DNA from: Steromphala cineraria
Taxonomy: Eukaryota > Mollusca > Gastropoda > Trochida > Trochidae
Assembly: GCA_916613615.1 (NCBI GenBank)
Contig: OU744728.1
Coordinates: 36,478,450-36,542,449 of the forward strand
Length of the DNA: 64,000 bases
Direction: 5' to 3'
Below, piece by piece: positions 37,401 to 46,284 of this stretch (its first letter is position 1; each line of letters begins with the position of its first letter). Made by a program: the position numbers and the translations under genes. The notes beneath the pieces are model-generated. The model saw nothing but the letters and a program-made list of their open reading frames with translations, made no database searches and was not told the origin of the DNA.

Positions 37401-40400
37401 AAGGCAATTCGTTTCGTCCACATATTGCCCCGTTCACCATCTGTTCAAATGAATACCTAATCACGTATGGACCAAATAAGTTTGGCTGTAAAAAGTACTT
37501 TTCCATCATGTTTGAAATAAAATATTTAGAGCATGTTCTTATCATAGATAATTAGCTTATTATTATATTATATTAGTTATTGTTTAATTGTCGATAATAG
37601 CTGGACATTATTTCGAAATTTGGCACTGAACATCAGTATATATCAATGATTAAGAGATATCAAAATCTTCAAAATGTTAAAAAATTTATGATGAATAGTA
37701 TTAGATTTTAATTTTGAGTGTAAATTAATACAATCGAGAAATTTATGCTGATTGGCTTGATGGAGTATTGTTTTTGATGTATAACATTAATTATAATAAA
37801 ATGATTAAAATAATTAATACAAATTAAAAAGATGACAAATGAAATGAGAAAACAATGAAGTTGAAAAATTGTCCATAAACAAATGCTTCAATTTAAATGA
37901 AACCATTCGTAGTATAAATTAAGATTTTACCACAGCAATCAACCCTGTTAGTAACATTTATGTGGTCAATTGTATATTGAGCCTCCAGATCCACCATCCA
38001 GTAGGGCTTCATGTCGCCTGTATTGGATGCCCAGCAAGATTTGGCCTCGTTGAAATCGGCTGTTGCAACTCCATCGACAGCTCTAGCAGGTGTCCCTCCA
38101 ACGCAACTGCTTGAAGCATATGTCTTCTTGTTGTGAGCCAGAGAGTGACTTGCAACACCTGGAAAAAGAATAAAACTAGGAAACTTGGCTCATTTTCTTT
38201 GTAAAGTTTACTTTTAAAATAGGTTTGATTTATTTAATGACATTATTTAGTTGTTTAAAAGGAAGACAATGAGTTTTATGAATGATCCACTTAATTAATG
38301 AAAATATACTGAGGCCCACCAAAGGTTCAATATCATTTCAAAATAATGTGATTTCAAGGATTTTAGATCTGCAAGTAATTGGAAATACTATTTAATGACT
38401 AAACTTGTTATTGGTTTAACAGTTTCAATAATTTTGATTAATTGTGAAAGATACAAAACTGCTTGACTTTAAATTCAGATTCTTGCATAGAGCTGTTTTA
38501 CTAAAAAGAATTGTTGAGGGTGAATCTTGTTTATAATGATATATATGTAGTTTAGTAAAAATTTCTCAGATAGCATTGTGGCATGTTTATTGGGAATGCT
38601 GTGAGACCATAAAATTCTGGGAACTTTGGATTAACAACTATTTACCACAATATATCACATTCTTTAAATACCTGATTTGGTGTATCACATTACAAAATAA
38701 TGTCTTGATGAATGTAATCATTATCTAAGCCAAAAAGTATATCAATTTATGCAATATAAAAAATATCATTCCAAAATTCAATAATTACAAAAAAAGGTAC
38801 TAAAACGTAAATTTCTTTCAAAAAGAAACTATGTTATTGAATTTTTTTTTAAAGATCCAGTCTTCAGCTTATGAAGGTTATGAAGAATGTTTTATGGTTA
38901 TATGCACTGACCTTGTAAGAAATGGGAACAGATAGAATCATTATGAAAAATAACCTCTATATATCTAAGTGACGTTACAGTTTGTTTTATACCATTTTCA
39001 TACATGTCGGGTAATGAAGGGATGTAGCAATTGTACACTAAATACATTTGGGCGTGATGATGATGTAAAATAACAAGAAAGAGCCCAACCCGAAATGCCA
39101 CTATTTGATTTCAAGATGACAAACAAGTACAATAATTTCTTATACTCCATGTTGGTCATGATTTATATCCGTTTTTGTCAGTTTTTGTGAAGTTTCCGCC
39201 GCCGCCGCACTCGTACTACTAGCTTTAACTTGTTTTCCATTAAGCTTTCCAGAACTCTTATTAATAACTTACTACTCATACCTCGGGGGAACGATTTTGA
39301 CACGTTCATTTTCAAGGTCAAGGTCACGAGCTATGTAATCACTCTTATAATTCCTTGTAAACGCGATAACTTGAAAAGTTTTTGTGCTATGAAGCTCTAA
39401 CTTGGTATATATCATCCTTGGAAAGGTAATTTTTTTTTGAAAAGGGTTTGACTACAATCCGTCAAAGGTCAAGGTCACAGCATGGTCATGACTTTAGCAT
39501 GTTTTAGCGAAAATGCTTTATTTCAACTATGAACACTTTTAATCAATACATGATTGCTATACTCAATAAACAGTGTTCAATGATTGTGTGACCTTGAAGG
39601 TCAAAGGTCAAGGTCATGAGATATGAGTTATTGCAATTACTTGTAAATACAATAACTTGAAAAGTTTTTGTGCTATGAAGTTTAGATTTTGTATATTTTA
39701 TCTCTTGAGAAGTACAAAATTTTCAAAACGTTTTGGGTACGAACTGTCGAAGGTCAAGGTCATGGCAAGGTCAACATGTATGGAGAAAATGGATGAAATT
39801 AACTTTTAACACCTTATTTCATTACATTAATGTTATACTCAATGAAAGGTGTTTATTGATTGTGTGACCTTGAGTGTCAAAGGTCAAGGTCATGAAAACC
39901 CCAAGTTTCAGGGCTGCTCTGCTTTTGCGGTGTCCCGCAAACGCTAATCTAGTTTTAAACACCATCTAAAACTACTAAATCTTGATTTGAAAATAAGAGT
40001 TGAGGCACCATATACTCTCATAAAAAAATCACCTCTGAAATCAACGCACAATATACAATGGCTACACAGATATTGGATAATCACATAACAGAAATGGTTG
40101 ATCTTCATCGACTAAAGATCTTTAGTCCAGTCAATCAGTCGCTAGGTAGTCATGCACGAGATCGGAACACAACTTGACTCAATACCTTATCTTTGTGTGG
40201 GAATTTGAGTGCTTCGGCGACCCTGAGAGTGATGCCAGTTGGAGCTAGATGCATATTAAATAGCAAATGAAAAGATATTTCCCAGCAAAATTGGCTGTCC
40301 ACATTTGCGAATTCTTCAAAATCAAGTATTTATACCATTTATGAAAATACATCTCACCATTTTTAGCCAGATCTAAATTTACATTATTTTGTTGAGATTC

Positions 40401-43400
40401 CATACTTCAAACCATTTTCTTCCACTCGAGACAGATAGATGGCGACAAAGCCCAATGAAAGATAAAACATGCACTCAGTGTAATTTACATGATATTGGTG
40501 ACGAATCCCACTATTTATTTGTATGTCCTATGTTAGAATGAGAAAGAATTAAATATATTAAATATTACTATATGTGTACAAAATTAATATATTATTTGAT
40601 TATTAGATTGGGAACTTTAACATAATTGTCCATCTTATGCAAATCGTCATGACTTTATTTTAGAATTAAGTTTCATAACACCAATGCTTCATTCACCATT
40701 AATCAGCTGTACATAACTTTATATTGTATGTTGAAGATATATAAATATGTATTGTAATTCCTATCTCTCACTTTGCATTTCTTTCCGTCTTTTCTATCAA
40801 CCTTTCGATCCCTTTTTCTATGATCTATCTACGCTCATTTGATGCAACATGCACGTGTTGAAAATCTGATATATTGTTCAAAACACAATAAATGCCAACT
40901 CCTCACTCACTCATTCACTCACTCACTATATTTAGTTATGTTATGTGTACGTTGTATATCAAATATGATGTAGATAGAATTTTTCTTATTATTTACCTTT
41001 GATTTTTTCATTGAATGAGTGGATATATAATTTTACTCATGAAAGGCTTAAAATAATCAAACATACGGAAACCTGCAAATGGTGAGAAAGATAAGGATAA
41101 TGATGGAAAGAAAGCAAAGAGGGGAAAGTTATTCTCTCGAAAATAAGTTTGTTTCTGGTTTCCGCCCGCGTCAGTTTCAAGCCCACGTTTCAACCTTTTT
41201 ATTACACATGTCAACATAGCATAAAAAAGGGTAAAAATCCCGTGGCAAAGAAATTCGTTGAAATATGAACTTTTGAATTGTTACTCGGTTTCTTTCGATC
41301 GTGTAGGCCTTCCAAATGCAGTGATGAATTGACACAAAGTATTCATAAAACACGAATTTCAGATTGAGTGTGTCCTGTCTTGGTTGTCAATTGGACAATT
41401 TTTATCCAGTAACTGTTTTAAGTGAGTTCTAACTAACATTTTTGAAGGCGTTCGATTTTAAATTAAATTTAGAGCTATTATAATTCCGTTATATGCTGCT
41501 GATTCCTAAACACAGTATGTATAATTCCTAATCTTATGTTACAATGTATTTCAAGACGGATTTAAGGTGGGTTGCGTCGAAAAGTATATTCAGTCACTTG
41601 CTCTTTTCAAATATCAGTCGTTACAACTTTGTGAATTTGACTGTGCAAGTTGTGAATGTCTTTGGTGAAAAGTGACAGAAATTTTTTAACCTTTATTGCG
41701 TTGACTATGATCAATCTTTAGAAGATGTGTTAGGATATCACGATTAGGGGAAGTGTTTTCACAAAATCAGGAAGGGTCGTCTGAATCCTTTGAAATAATG
41801 CTCAGTATGCAGATTGGTGATAGCAAACTTCCACATGTTGTTCTGTAAAAACTGACTGAAGGACCTGAAACAGTATCATGGTCGAGTGGATTGTCAACAA
41901 CTATTTAAGAACGACAAAATTTTCTATGACGATATTTTACGAAGCGTGCATACGGCACAATTCTTTTCACCTACAATACTTATTTTGAAATTACTTGAAT
42001 CGCTCGAATAAATAATAAGTCATAAGGAATATATTTCGTTTCGTTAAGTTTAAAGGGTCAGTAGCACGTTTTGTGGAAATTTTATATTTTAAATTTGTCA
42101 CTGATAATTTTACCCTAATGGTTAATGTATTATTTTGATTGTGTTAAAAATCGCATTACACAAACAAATCATCCATAGTCAGAGAACCAATTATAATTAT
42201 TTACATCAAGTCCATTGGCGGCAATTTTCATGTAAAAACCTTTAATTCATTTTGTGTGAGTAAAAGGAATCGCATGGCTAAACTTTACCTTATATATTTG
42301 ATTTGTTACTGCTTCATTTTGTTTAAATACATTGTCTTTCAATTGGAATTTTTTTTTTCATTTTTCTGAGAACACGTTACATTCCCCCTAAAACGTGCGT
42401 CTGTCCCTTTGAGGAACGGGCACTGGATTGATATACTTGTCAAACATCATTAATGATGAGAGAAAGGAAATATTAAATGAGAAAGCAGTAGTATTTAGGA
42501 TCTACTTATGTTTGTCTTTTAAAAAACATATTTAACCTTAATGTTTCTGCTTTTTGTTCAAATCATTATAGGTAATCGAAAGCATATCATATCAGGGAAA
42601 AACTTGGGGATCAAACGAGGAACACAGATGAAAAAATGGTATATGCCGAAAACACTCTTGTTGAAAATCAATTCGAATTATTCAAGTTGAAAAAAAAAAG
42701 TTTTACCCGTTTCGTTTTTTTACATAGAAGACATATTTCGGGGAGGTAATTTCAAACAATATTGGAAATCACTGACGTCTTTCTACGGAGGAAAGATACG
42801 TAAAAAGAACTTTGCGCAGTCGAGACCTATCTTCCCAAAGTAACAACCCTTGGGGATTAAGACATAACCAACAACCTCAGCACGTGCATTCAACCAGTAG
42901 TTCTACAGAAAAACAACCCAACAGAACAAAGGCAACAATATCTCTCCTTGTGTCACTAGCGGTATAAGTTTTTCTTCTAATAATTTAAACGTAGTAGACA
43001 AAGAAGCTGTTTCTTGATTTGGATCCATTTTAATATTATACAAATAGATTTAATTAATTGTCACGAAACGCAAAAGTTTTTTAAAATTGGATATATGAAA
43101 ACATCCCTTTTTCAATATATCGCAATTTTTTTTATCTAAGGTTCAATATACATGTAGATCATGTTCATATCATTTAAATATATCCACAAAAGTAATATAT
43201 ATAATACAGGAGGACAAGTGTTTTTCAAGTTATAACCAAAAACTGAAAGATAAGATTATGTTTTATGCCGCTGTTGTTTTATCTTTAATAGTTTCTCACA
43301 TTAATGATTAAGGCAGCCAATTAAGTATCTTCATCTATCAACTTTTTACCAAATCTAAGTGTTATATGACCGATCGATATATGGTATTGATACCAAGGTC

Positions 43401-45535
43401 ATAAAAGACAAGTTTTTATTATCAAAGTAAAAATTTTAATAATAGATTTCATTTTTCCTTTTATAGAACAGAACAGAACAGAATTTTATAAAAACATGCA
43501 AGATTGTGAATGTGGAACTTATTTAGAACACAGTCCGAATTTTCAAAGTTTGATGATTTGTTTAAAAGATTTTTTTAATTAATTAGTTTATTTTGCCAGT
43601 GGTTCTGAGGATATTTGATTTTCAAAAAGTGTAATTGATAAAATAACAACAAAAACATAACTTTTATATGCATTTATCATTTTTTAAGATCAGTTTGTTC
43701 TTTGGGGAACGGGATAGCTCAGTCGGCAAGAGCGCCGGTCTCACGTTGCTGAGGTCAGGAGTTCGAATCCCGTCCAGACCAAAGTGTAAAAACCTGGAGT
43801 TCATCTCTGTAAGAACTCTATAAATGTCACCCTGGAGCCCTAGTATGTAGTGCAACAACACTTAAAAGATCCCACGAATTCATGCCAGTGGCTGAATGGT
43901 GGATACATGAACACGTGCATACGCTGAGCTGTCGGTAATCAGCGTTTAGCAGTGTTGGGCAAACTGCTGTGACTATGTGTCTCAGTTCACCCAGCTGTGA
44001 ATGGGTACCCTTTGAGGCATAGAATGGTCCCTAACCTGAGCGCCATATATGTGGATGCCGGTTAAATACTCCCCATGAAGTTGAATTGGATAAATGATGA
44101 GACGGTGAAAGAATGTCATTGACAAGGGGAAACAATGTAAGCGCCTTGAGCAACCACGAGTGAATGGATATGCGCGCTATATAAATATTCATATAATAAT
44201 AATAACATTTATAATAATAAAGAAAAGTAAAAACTTTTATTCAAAATTTATTTTTATAAATATAAAATCATTCAAGATTGCGAATGTGAAACTCATAGAG
44301 ATCACAGTCCGAACTTTCAAAGTTTGATGATTTTTTTTAAAACAAATTTTAAATAATTAGTTTATTTTGCCAGTGGTTCTAAAGATATTTGATTTTTAAG
44401 AAGTGCAATTAATAAAACAACAACAAAAACATAACTTTTATATGCTTTTAACATTGTTTTATATCAGTTTGTTCCAATTAGCTCTAAGACGTTATTGTGC
44501 AAATTTGTAATTACAATATCAATGGGTCTAATCGTGATTTTTGTTGACTATGCCATCAGAAGGAACCAAATTTGCTTTTTTCATGTTTCATTCAGGTAAT
44601 CATACATATGAGAGGTAATGAGCTTATTAAACCTTTTGCATTAACACAGAAAATATGTTAGCCTTATTTGTACCTGGATTCATGGTATTTAAAAAATATC
44701 TGCGCAGTTCGCATAAGTGATAAAACCCCAATCTCAATCTTTGTTGTTTTAGACTGATGTGCTCTTAATATTTTAGCTTGGCATAATCGATAATATTTTT
44801 GGCTCATATTTCACAAATAAAATATCGACAGCTTATCACGGCCCCGTTAGTGACATGATCCGGAATACCCGGAACTGATTCGGAACTGCCGTAATGAGGG
44901 CTTGTTTTTTTCGTAATTTTTCTAGAGCTAATCAGGGTTGTATTTAATTCTTATTTCGTGTCGAGTTACATGAAACATTGTTTAAAAAGGAAATGCTCTA
45001 AGATTATTAAAATATCTTTCTTGGTAGACGCAATCAGTCGATTATTCCTTAGTGACCCGGAACTGCCTGACACACTGTATGAAACAAAATGATGACGTCC
45101 TCTGAGCGTAAAGTATGGTGCTTTACAAAAGGGTGACGTCCTCTTAGCATAAAGTATGTTGCTTAACAAAACTATGACGTCCTCTGAGTACGGTGCTTAA
45201 CAAAAGGATGACGTTCTCTGAGCGTAAAGTACGTAGCTAACTGAAAGGACGACGTACTCTGAGCGTATAGTATGGGGCTTAACAAAGGGATGACGTCCTC
45301 TGAGTATGGTGATTAACAAAAGGATGACGTCTCCTTAGCAAAACGTATGGTGCTTAACAAAAGAATGACGACCTCTGAGCGTAAAGCATGGTGCTTAACA
45401 AAAGGATGAAGTCATTCGAGGTTTATCAAGTATGCACATTGTATGTCAATTCTTAAAGCATTAAAATATATGGTTAAACTACTCACCTGTGAATGGAATC
45501 AAAATCACTATAATGAATAAGCCAATGTTCAACAT
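22246..45535 (-). CDS. FTL-B: paralogue of FTL-A, three F-type lectin domains plus PAN/apple domain (8 coding exons)
   Basis: Joining 45487-45535, 37931-38158, 31208-31450, 28938-29165, 26616-26858, 25750-25974, 24178-24420 and 22246-22475 gives 1689 nt and again 562 residues with no frame break. Exon lengths, phases and domain order are identical to FTL-A. The gene is longer (about 23 kb against 13 kb) because its introns gained tandem repeats and transposons. The FTP motifs are intact in all three domains as R-x-D-x4-R, but FTP1 reads RVD instead of RGD. A secreted fucose-binding role is expected from the family. A possible alternative first exon lies in the last intron. An AATAAA-type signal about 360 bases past the stop (plus strand 21888-21893) is a candidate poly(A) site. 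Confidence 0.9.
22563..22676. mobile_element. TTAA-flanked MITE, 114-bp deletion derivative
   Basis: It has the same ends as the 356-bp family members, bounded by TTAA on both sides, with most of the interior deleted. It lies in FTL-B intron 7 and has no counterpart in FTL-A. Confidence 0.8.
23398..23449 (-). CDS. Possible alternative first exon in FTL-B intron 7 (signal-peptide-like)
   Basis: An ATG followed by MFFFHFMKHFLVSFSGE gives 17 codons plus one base, ending at a strong GTAAGT donor. That is phase 1, the phase needed to join the apple exon at 22475. It resembles the two true signal exons in length, phase and partly in sequence (GAAATTCA near the ATG, then a T-rich run). A TATATAAAG box lies about 70 bases upstream. 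A transcript from here would encode a secreted apple-only protein of roughly 93 residues. It could instead be a relic. I see no counterpart in FTL-A. Confidence 0.4.
23518..23526 (-). promoter_or_regulatory. TATA box upstream of the possible alternative exon
   Basis: TATATAAAG on the minus strand, 69 bases before the ATG at 23449. This spacing fits a start site about 30 bases on and a short leader. The surroundings are AT-rich, so chance occurrence is possible. Confidence 0.35.
24178..24420 (-). CDS. FTL-B exon 7: FTP3, C-terminal half
   Basis: 243 nt, phase 1 to phase 1, with a TTCCAG acceptor and the same GTTTGT donor as FTL-A. It encodes GFRLHSIQILLYAENPL, NLC...IPC, GRFLKVNGLNKTS and HICEITVSG. 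It has one extra cysteine (SCNLC) compared with FTL-A. Confidence 0.92.
25170..25660. repeat. Minisatellite, about eight units of 58-66 bp, FTL-B intron 6
   Basis: The unit contains GCAGTATCAGTAGCAT, GGTAGATGTACGAGAAGAAG and TAGCAATAATGCAGTAATA. The later units carry an extra ATTAAT. The equivalent FTL-A intron has about one unit at 7830-7920, so expansion followed the duplication. The frames predicting Leu-rich peptides here are repeat artefacts. Confidence 0.85.
25750..25974 (-). CDS. FTL-B exon 6: FTP3, N-terminal half
   Basis: 225 nt, phase 1 to phase 1. It starts VVSNSLAHNKVTYSSSNAF, with PGHTCWES, YWMVDLEDNY and VNITNRGDCC. It is almost identical to FTL-A exon 6. The intron on its 3' side carries an expanded version of a repeat that is present as about one unit in the matching FTL-A intron. 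Confidence 0.93.
26616..26858 (-). CDS. FTL-B exon 5: FTP2, C-terminal half
   Basis: 243 nt, phase 1 to phase 1, with a TTTCAG acceptor and a GTATGG donor. It encodes GYRLHSIQIMVYEENPL, the STLC...IPC pair, GRFLKINGLNRTS and MCEVYVAG. By eye there are six differences from FTL-A over 81 residues. Confidence 0.93.
27625..27775. repeat. Foldback repeat with GGCTGATAC arms
   Basis: TATGGGTATTTTCATATCAT and TAGTATCAGCC at the left are met by GGCTGATACAGAATG and ATATGAAATTACCCATA at the right, forming inverted arms of about 36 bases with some mismatches. Related TGTATCAGC phrases occur at 27230-27290, so a larger element may start there. Confidence 0.45.
28421..28862. repeat. Minisatellite, nine units of 48-49 bp, FTL-B intron 4
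   Basis: The unit runs AGATAGAGGAAGCGGACAGG to GTAGTTTGTGGT. Nine nearly identical copies start at about 28421, 28470, 28519, 28568, 28616, 28665, 28714, 28762 and 28811. It begins about 75 bases past the exon 4 donor. The FTL-A intron has only the flanking TTTGTGGTAGTAGAAATAG sequence (9239 on), one unexpanded remnant. Long frames through it are artefacts. Confidence 0.88.
28938..29165 (-). CDS. FTL-B exon 4: FTP2, N-terminal half
   Basis: 228 nt, phase 1 to phase 1. It starts GNASNSIAYTKQTYSSTNGF, with NCWEV, YWMVDLESTY and VNITNRGDCC. The donor is followed within 80 bases by a 49-bp minisatellite. Reading through the donor gives a long but artificial repeat peptide. Confidence 0.92.
29866..30679. 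mobile_element. TIR element with TAGGTCTTCAAGA ends (copy 1)
   Basis: TAGGTCTTCAAGAC at the left and TCTTGAAGACCTA at the right are inverted copies. After the right end, AGTACTGCCGCGGCAGTCCT is also shared with the second copy at 52920, so the true end may be there. The interior has GAACGAGCTACAGC and three AAGGTCAAAC steps. It lies in FTL-B intron 3. Confidence 0.65.
31208..31450 (-). CDS. FTL-B exon 3: FTP1, C-terminal half
   Basis: 243 nt, phase 1 to phase 1, with a TTTCAG acceptor and a GTAAGA donor. It starts ADRLHSIQILLYPGNPL, has the STLC...IQC pair and FCEVTVAG, and keeps the NAT sequon. It is separated from exon 2 by 6.5 kb, much of it inserted repeats. Confidence 0.92.
31579..33298. 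mobile_element. TIR element with perfect 33-bp ends, containing a second element
   Basis: The arm TATATACTCATGGTAATAAT (33 bases, 31579-31611) recurs as a perfect inverted copy at 33266-33298. Between them sits the tandem-repeat element at 31905-33178, so that one appears nested. It lies in FTL-B intron 2. No coding sequence was recognised. Confidence 0.6.
31905..33178. mobile_element. Tandem-repeat-cored element (copy 1), about 143-bp units
   Basis: The element opens with TAGCTCATC and a CGTCCGTCCGTCCGT run and closes with GATGAGCTA, a 9-base inverted end. The core holds about eight degenerate units of roughly 143 bases with CATCTTCTTCTCCAGAA and GGCCCTGTGACCCC. The last units are more diverged. 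Short-TIR elements with tandem cores are common in bivalve genomes. Superfamily unknown. Confidence 0.75.
34081..34238. repeat. 158-bp foldback in FTL-B intron 2
   Basis: The left arm begins GGAGATAAACCTAGTGTGTT and the right arm (34197-34238) is its inverted copy, with 41 of 42 bases matching. An inner inverted pair (AGCGAGTAAA / TTTACTCGCT and AATTGAAACC / GGTTTCAATT) would extend the stem almost to the loop. Confidence 0.75.
34238..34919. repeat. 682-bp segment with 13-bp inverted ends
   Basis: CATTCTACCATGA (34238-34250) and TCATGGTAGAATG (34907-34919) are perfect inverted copies. The segment directly abuts the foldback at 34081. It has two TGACGTCA-like sites (34568, 34587). It could be a single composite element with the foldback or a coincidence of ends. 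Confidence 0.4.
35415..36952. mobile_element. PIF/Harbinger-like TIR element with GCGAC arrays (copy 2)
   Basis: The ends (TGCCCCCCATTCACCGAACC against the complement of GGTGGAATGGGGGTA) are related to the ends of the 1-kb element at 1076. They are flanked by TAA at 35412-35414 and 36953-36955. The 1.54-kb interior is rich in GCGAC and ACGACC, on the plus strand in the left part and more on the minus strand to the right. A minus-strand frame at 36070-36429 contains MGRTKRTTRKK and could be a remnant of an accessory DNA-binding protein, but I cannot confirm this. It lies in FTL-B intron 2. Confidence 0.65.
37931..38158 (-). CDS. FTL-B exon 2: FTP1, N-terminal half
   Basis: 228 nt, phase 1 to phase 1, with a TTCCAG acceptor and a GTAAAA donor. 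It encodes GVASHSLAHNKKTYASSS followed by CVGG, then SCWAS, YWMVDLEAQY and INVTNRVDCC. By eye it differs from the FTL-A exon at 15 of 76 residues, the most diverged exon pair. It has an extra cysteine and Val in place of the Gly of RGD. No stop or frameshift is present. Confidence 0.9.
38450..38870 (+). mobile_element. Decayed LINE 3' fragment (L1/Tx1-like)
   Basis: The plus frame reads LDFKFRFLHRAVL, then HVYWECCETIKFWEL and AKKYINLCN, as in the end of L1-like reverse transcriptases (the tryptophan-rich WEC...FW block). Several stops and frame shifts are present. It lies in FTL-B intron 1. Confidence 0.55.
39218..39953. mobile_element. Repeat element with AGGTCA arrays (copy 1), FTL-B intron 1
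   Basis: It is bounded by ACTAGCTT and AATCTAGT, a short inverted end, and preceded by a CCGCCGCCGCC tract. It contains at least five TCAAGGTCA or AAAGGTCAAGGTCA segments. The right end CTGCTTTTGCGGTGTCCC is shared with the copy near 53.9 kb. Confidence 0.6.
40425..40560 (+). mobile_element. LINE 3' fragment, zinc-knuckle remnant
   Basis: The plus frame reads KTCTQCNLHDIGDESHYLFV then CPMLE, stop, ERIKYIKYY. The C-x2-C...H...C pattern matches other LINE tails in this window. It lies in FTL-B intron 1. Confidence 0.55.
42054..42408. mobile_element. TTAA-type MITE, inverted orientation, FTL-B intron 1
   Basis: The left end AGGGTCAGTAGCACGTTTT follows TTAA. The right end AAAACGTGCGTCTGTCCCT has mutated and its TTAA is now TTGA. 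The interior contains the family segments in reverse orientation to the copy at 14363. Confidence 0.75.
43488..44475. repeat. Pair of about 215-bp direct repeats flanking the SINE
   Basis: 43488-43703 and 44262-44475 share long stretches such as TTAGTTTATTTTGCCAGTGG and AACAACAAAAACATAACTTT. They differ at scattered bases and are far longer than any SINE target duplication. They lie in FTL-B intron 1. Confidence 0.75.
43704..44215 (+). mobile_element. tRNA-derived SINE (copy 2), near complete
   Basis: The head at 43704 has a good A-box (TAGCTCAGTCGG) and B-box (AGTTCGAATCC), spaced as in a tRNA. The body matches the other copies (GTCGGTAATCAGCGTTTAGC). The 3' end is GCGCTATATAAAT followed by an ATAATAATAAT tail. 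It lies in FTL-B intron 1 between two direct repeats of about 215 bases. Confidence 0.85.
45085..45425. repeat. CRE-like minisatellite at the start of FTL-B intron 1
   Basis: About nine degenerate units of 34-44 bases, each with ATGACGTCCTCTGAG or a close variant and GGTGCTTAACAAAAGG. GACGTC is palindromic and is the core of a cAMP-response element. The array lies 60 bases inside intron 1, close to the first coding exon. No such array is seen in FTL-A. Confidence 0.75.
45487..45535 (-). CDS. FTL-B exon 1: signal peptide
   Basis: 49 nt coding MLNIGLFIIVILIPFT, a clear hydrophobic leader, ending in phase 1 before a GTGAGT donor. It matches FTL-A exon 1 in length, phase and flanking sequence. 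Directly downstream, intron 1 opens with a CRE-like minisatellite. Confidence 0.87.
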
Positions 45536-46039
45536 TGTCAAATATTGTTCAGAGATGTTCACTACTCAGAAAGTTTCACTCAAACCAAACGTTCTTCTGA
45601 GTGCTTTGGACTTAACTCGACCTAGTGTGCGTTGGTGACAGTCTAGGCAGCCTCTGTTTGATTATGATGATGTTGTCATAACAACGACCCGGGTGCAAAG
45701 GCGAGTTGATTTCAATTCATGGCAACACTTATATATCTATTATCTAATGGTAAAAGTTCATCGTTATTGATATATCAACTGGTACGTCACAGCAATTTAA
45801 GGAATCGTGTATTATTTGCCACTGCTTTTAACTACGACAGGTTTAAGAAATCAATAACTATCTCTACTGTTTTAGATGTTCAAATACATAGGGTTTATTT
45901 TGTTGAATAACAATTAAAAAGTTCATCCCACTATTCAACAACTAACTATGATTTCTGTACCTTATATATATTGCTTAGTCTATGTGACCATGTTTTGATG
46001 TCAATATGCAAATATATATGGCTGTGTTACCATCTAGGA

Positions 46040-46065
46040 ACCAAAAAAAACGTGCTACTGCCCCT
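46040..46065. mobile_element. Solo MITE end
   Basis: AAAACGTGCTACTGCCCCT followed by TTAA is the right end of the same MITE family. I see no partner left end, so it is a fragment. Confidence 0.6.
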
Positions 46066-46237
46066 TTAATATGTTTCACATTCTTTCCCATTGGCGTGGT
46101 ATATAGCCAACTCCAGATCGATTTTCTTCTTTTAATGCGCACACTGTAGTGAAGATAAAAAAAACTATGGAACATTGATTATGTGCTATATAACAAGATG
46201 GTTTCGACTTCCACTTATTGGTATTGCGTTTCTCCCA

Positions 46238-46253
46238 AGGGAAAGTATCACGT

Positions 46254-46284
<31 letters not shown>

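Noticed and set aside
43704..43785. Functional tRNA gene
   Set aside because: The A- and B-boxes are good, but the same sequence continues into the SINE body seen in the other copies, and no matching acceptor stem closes it.
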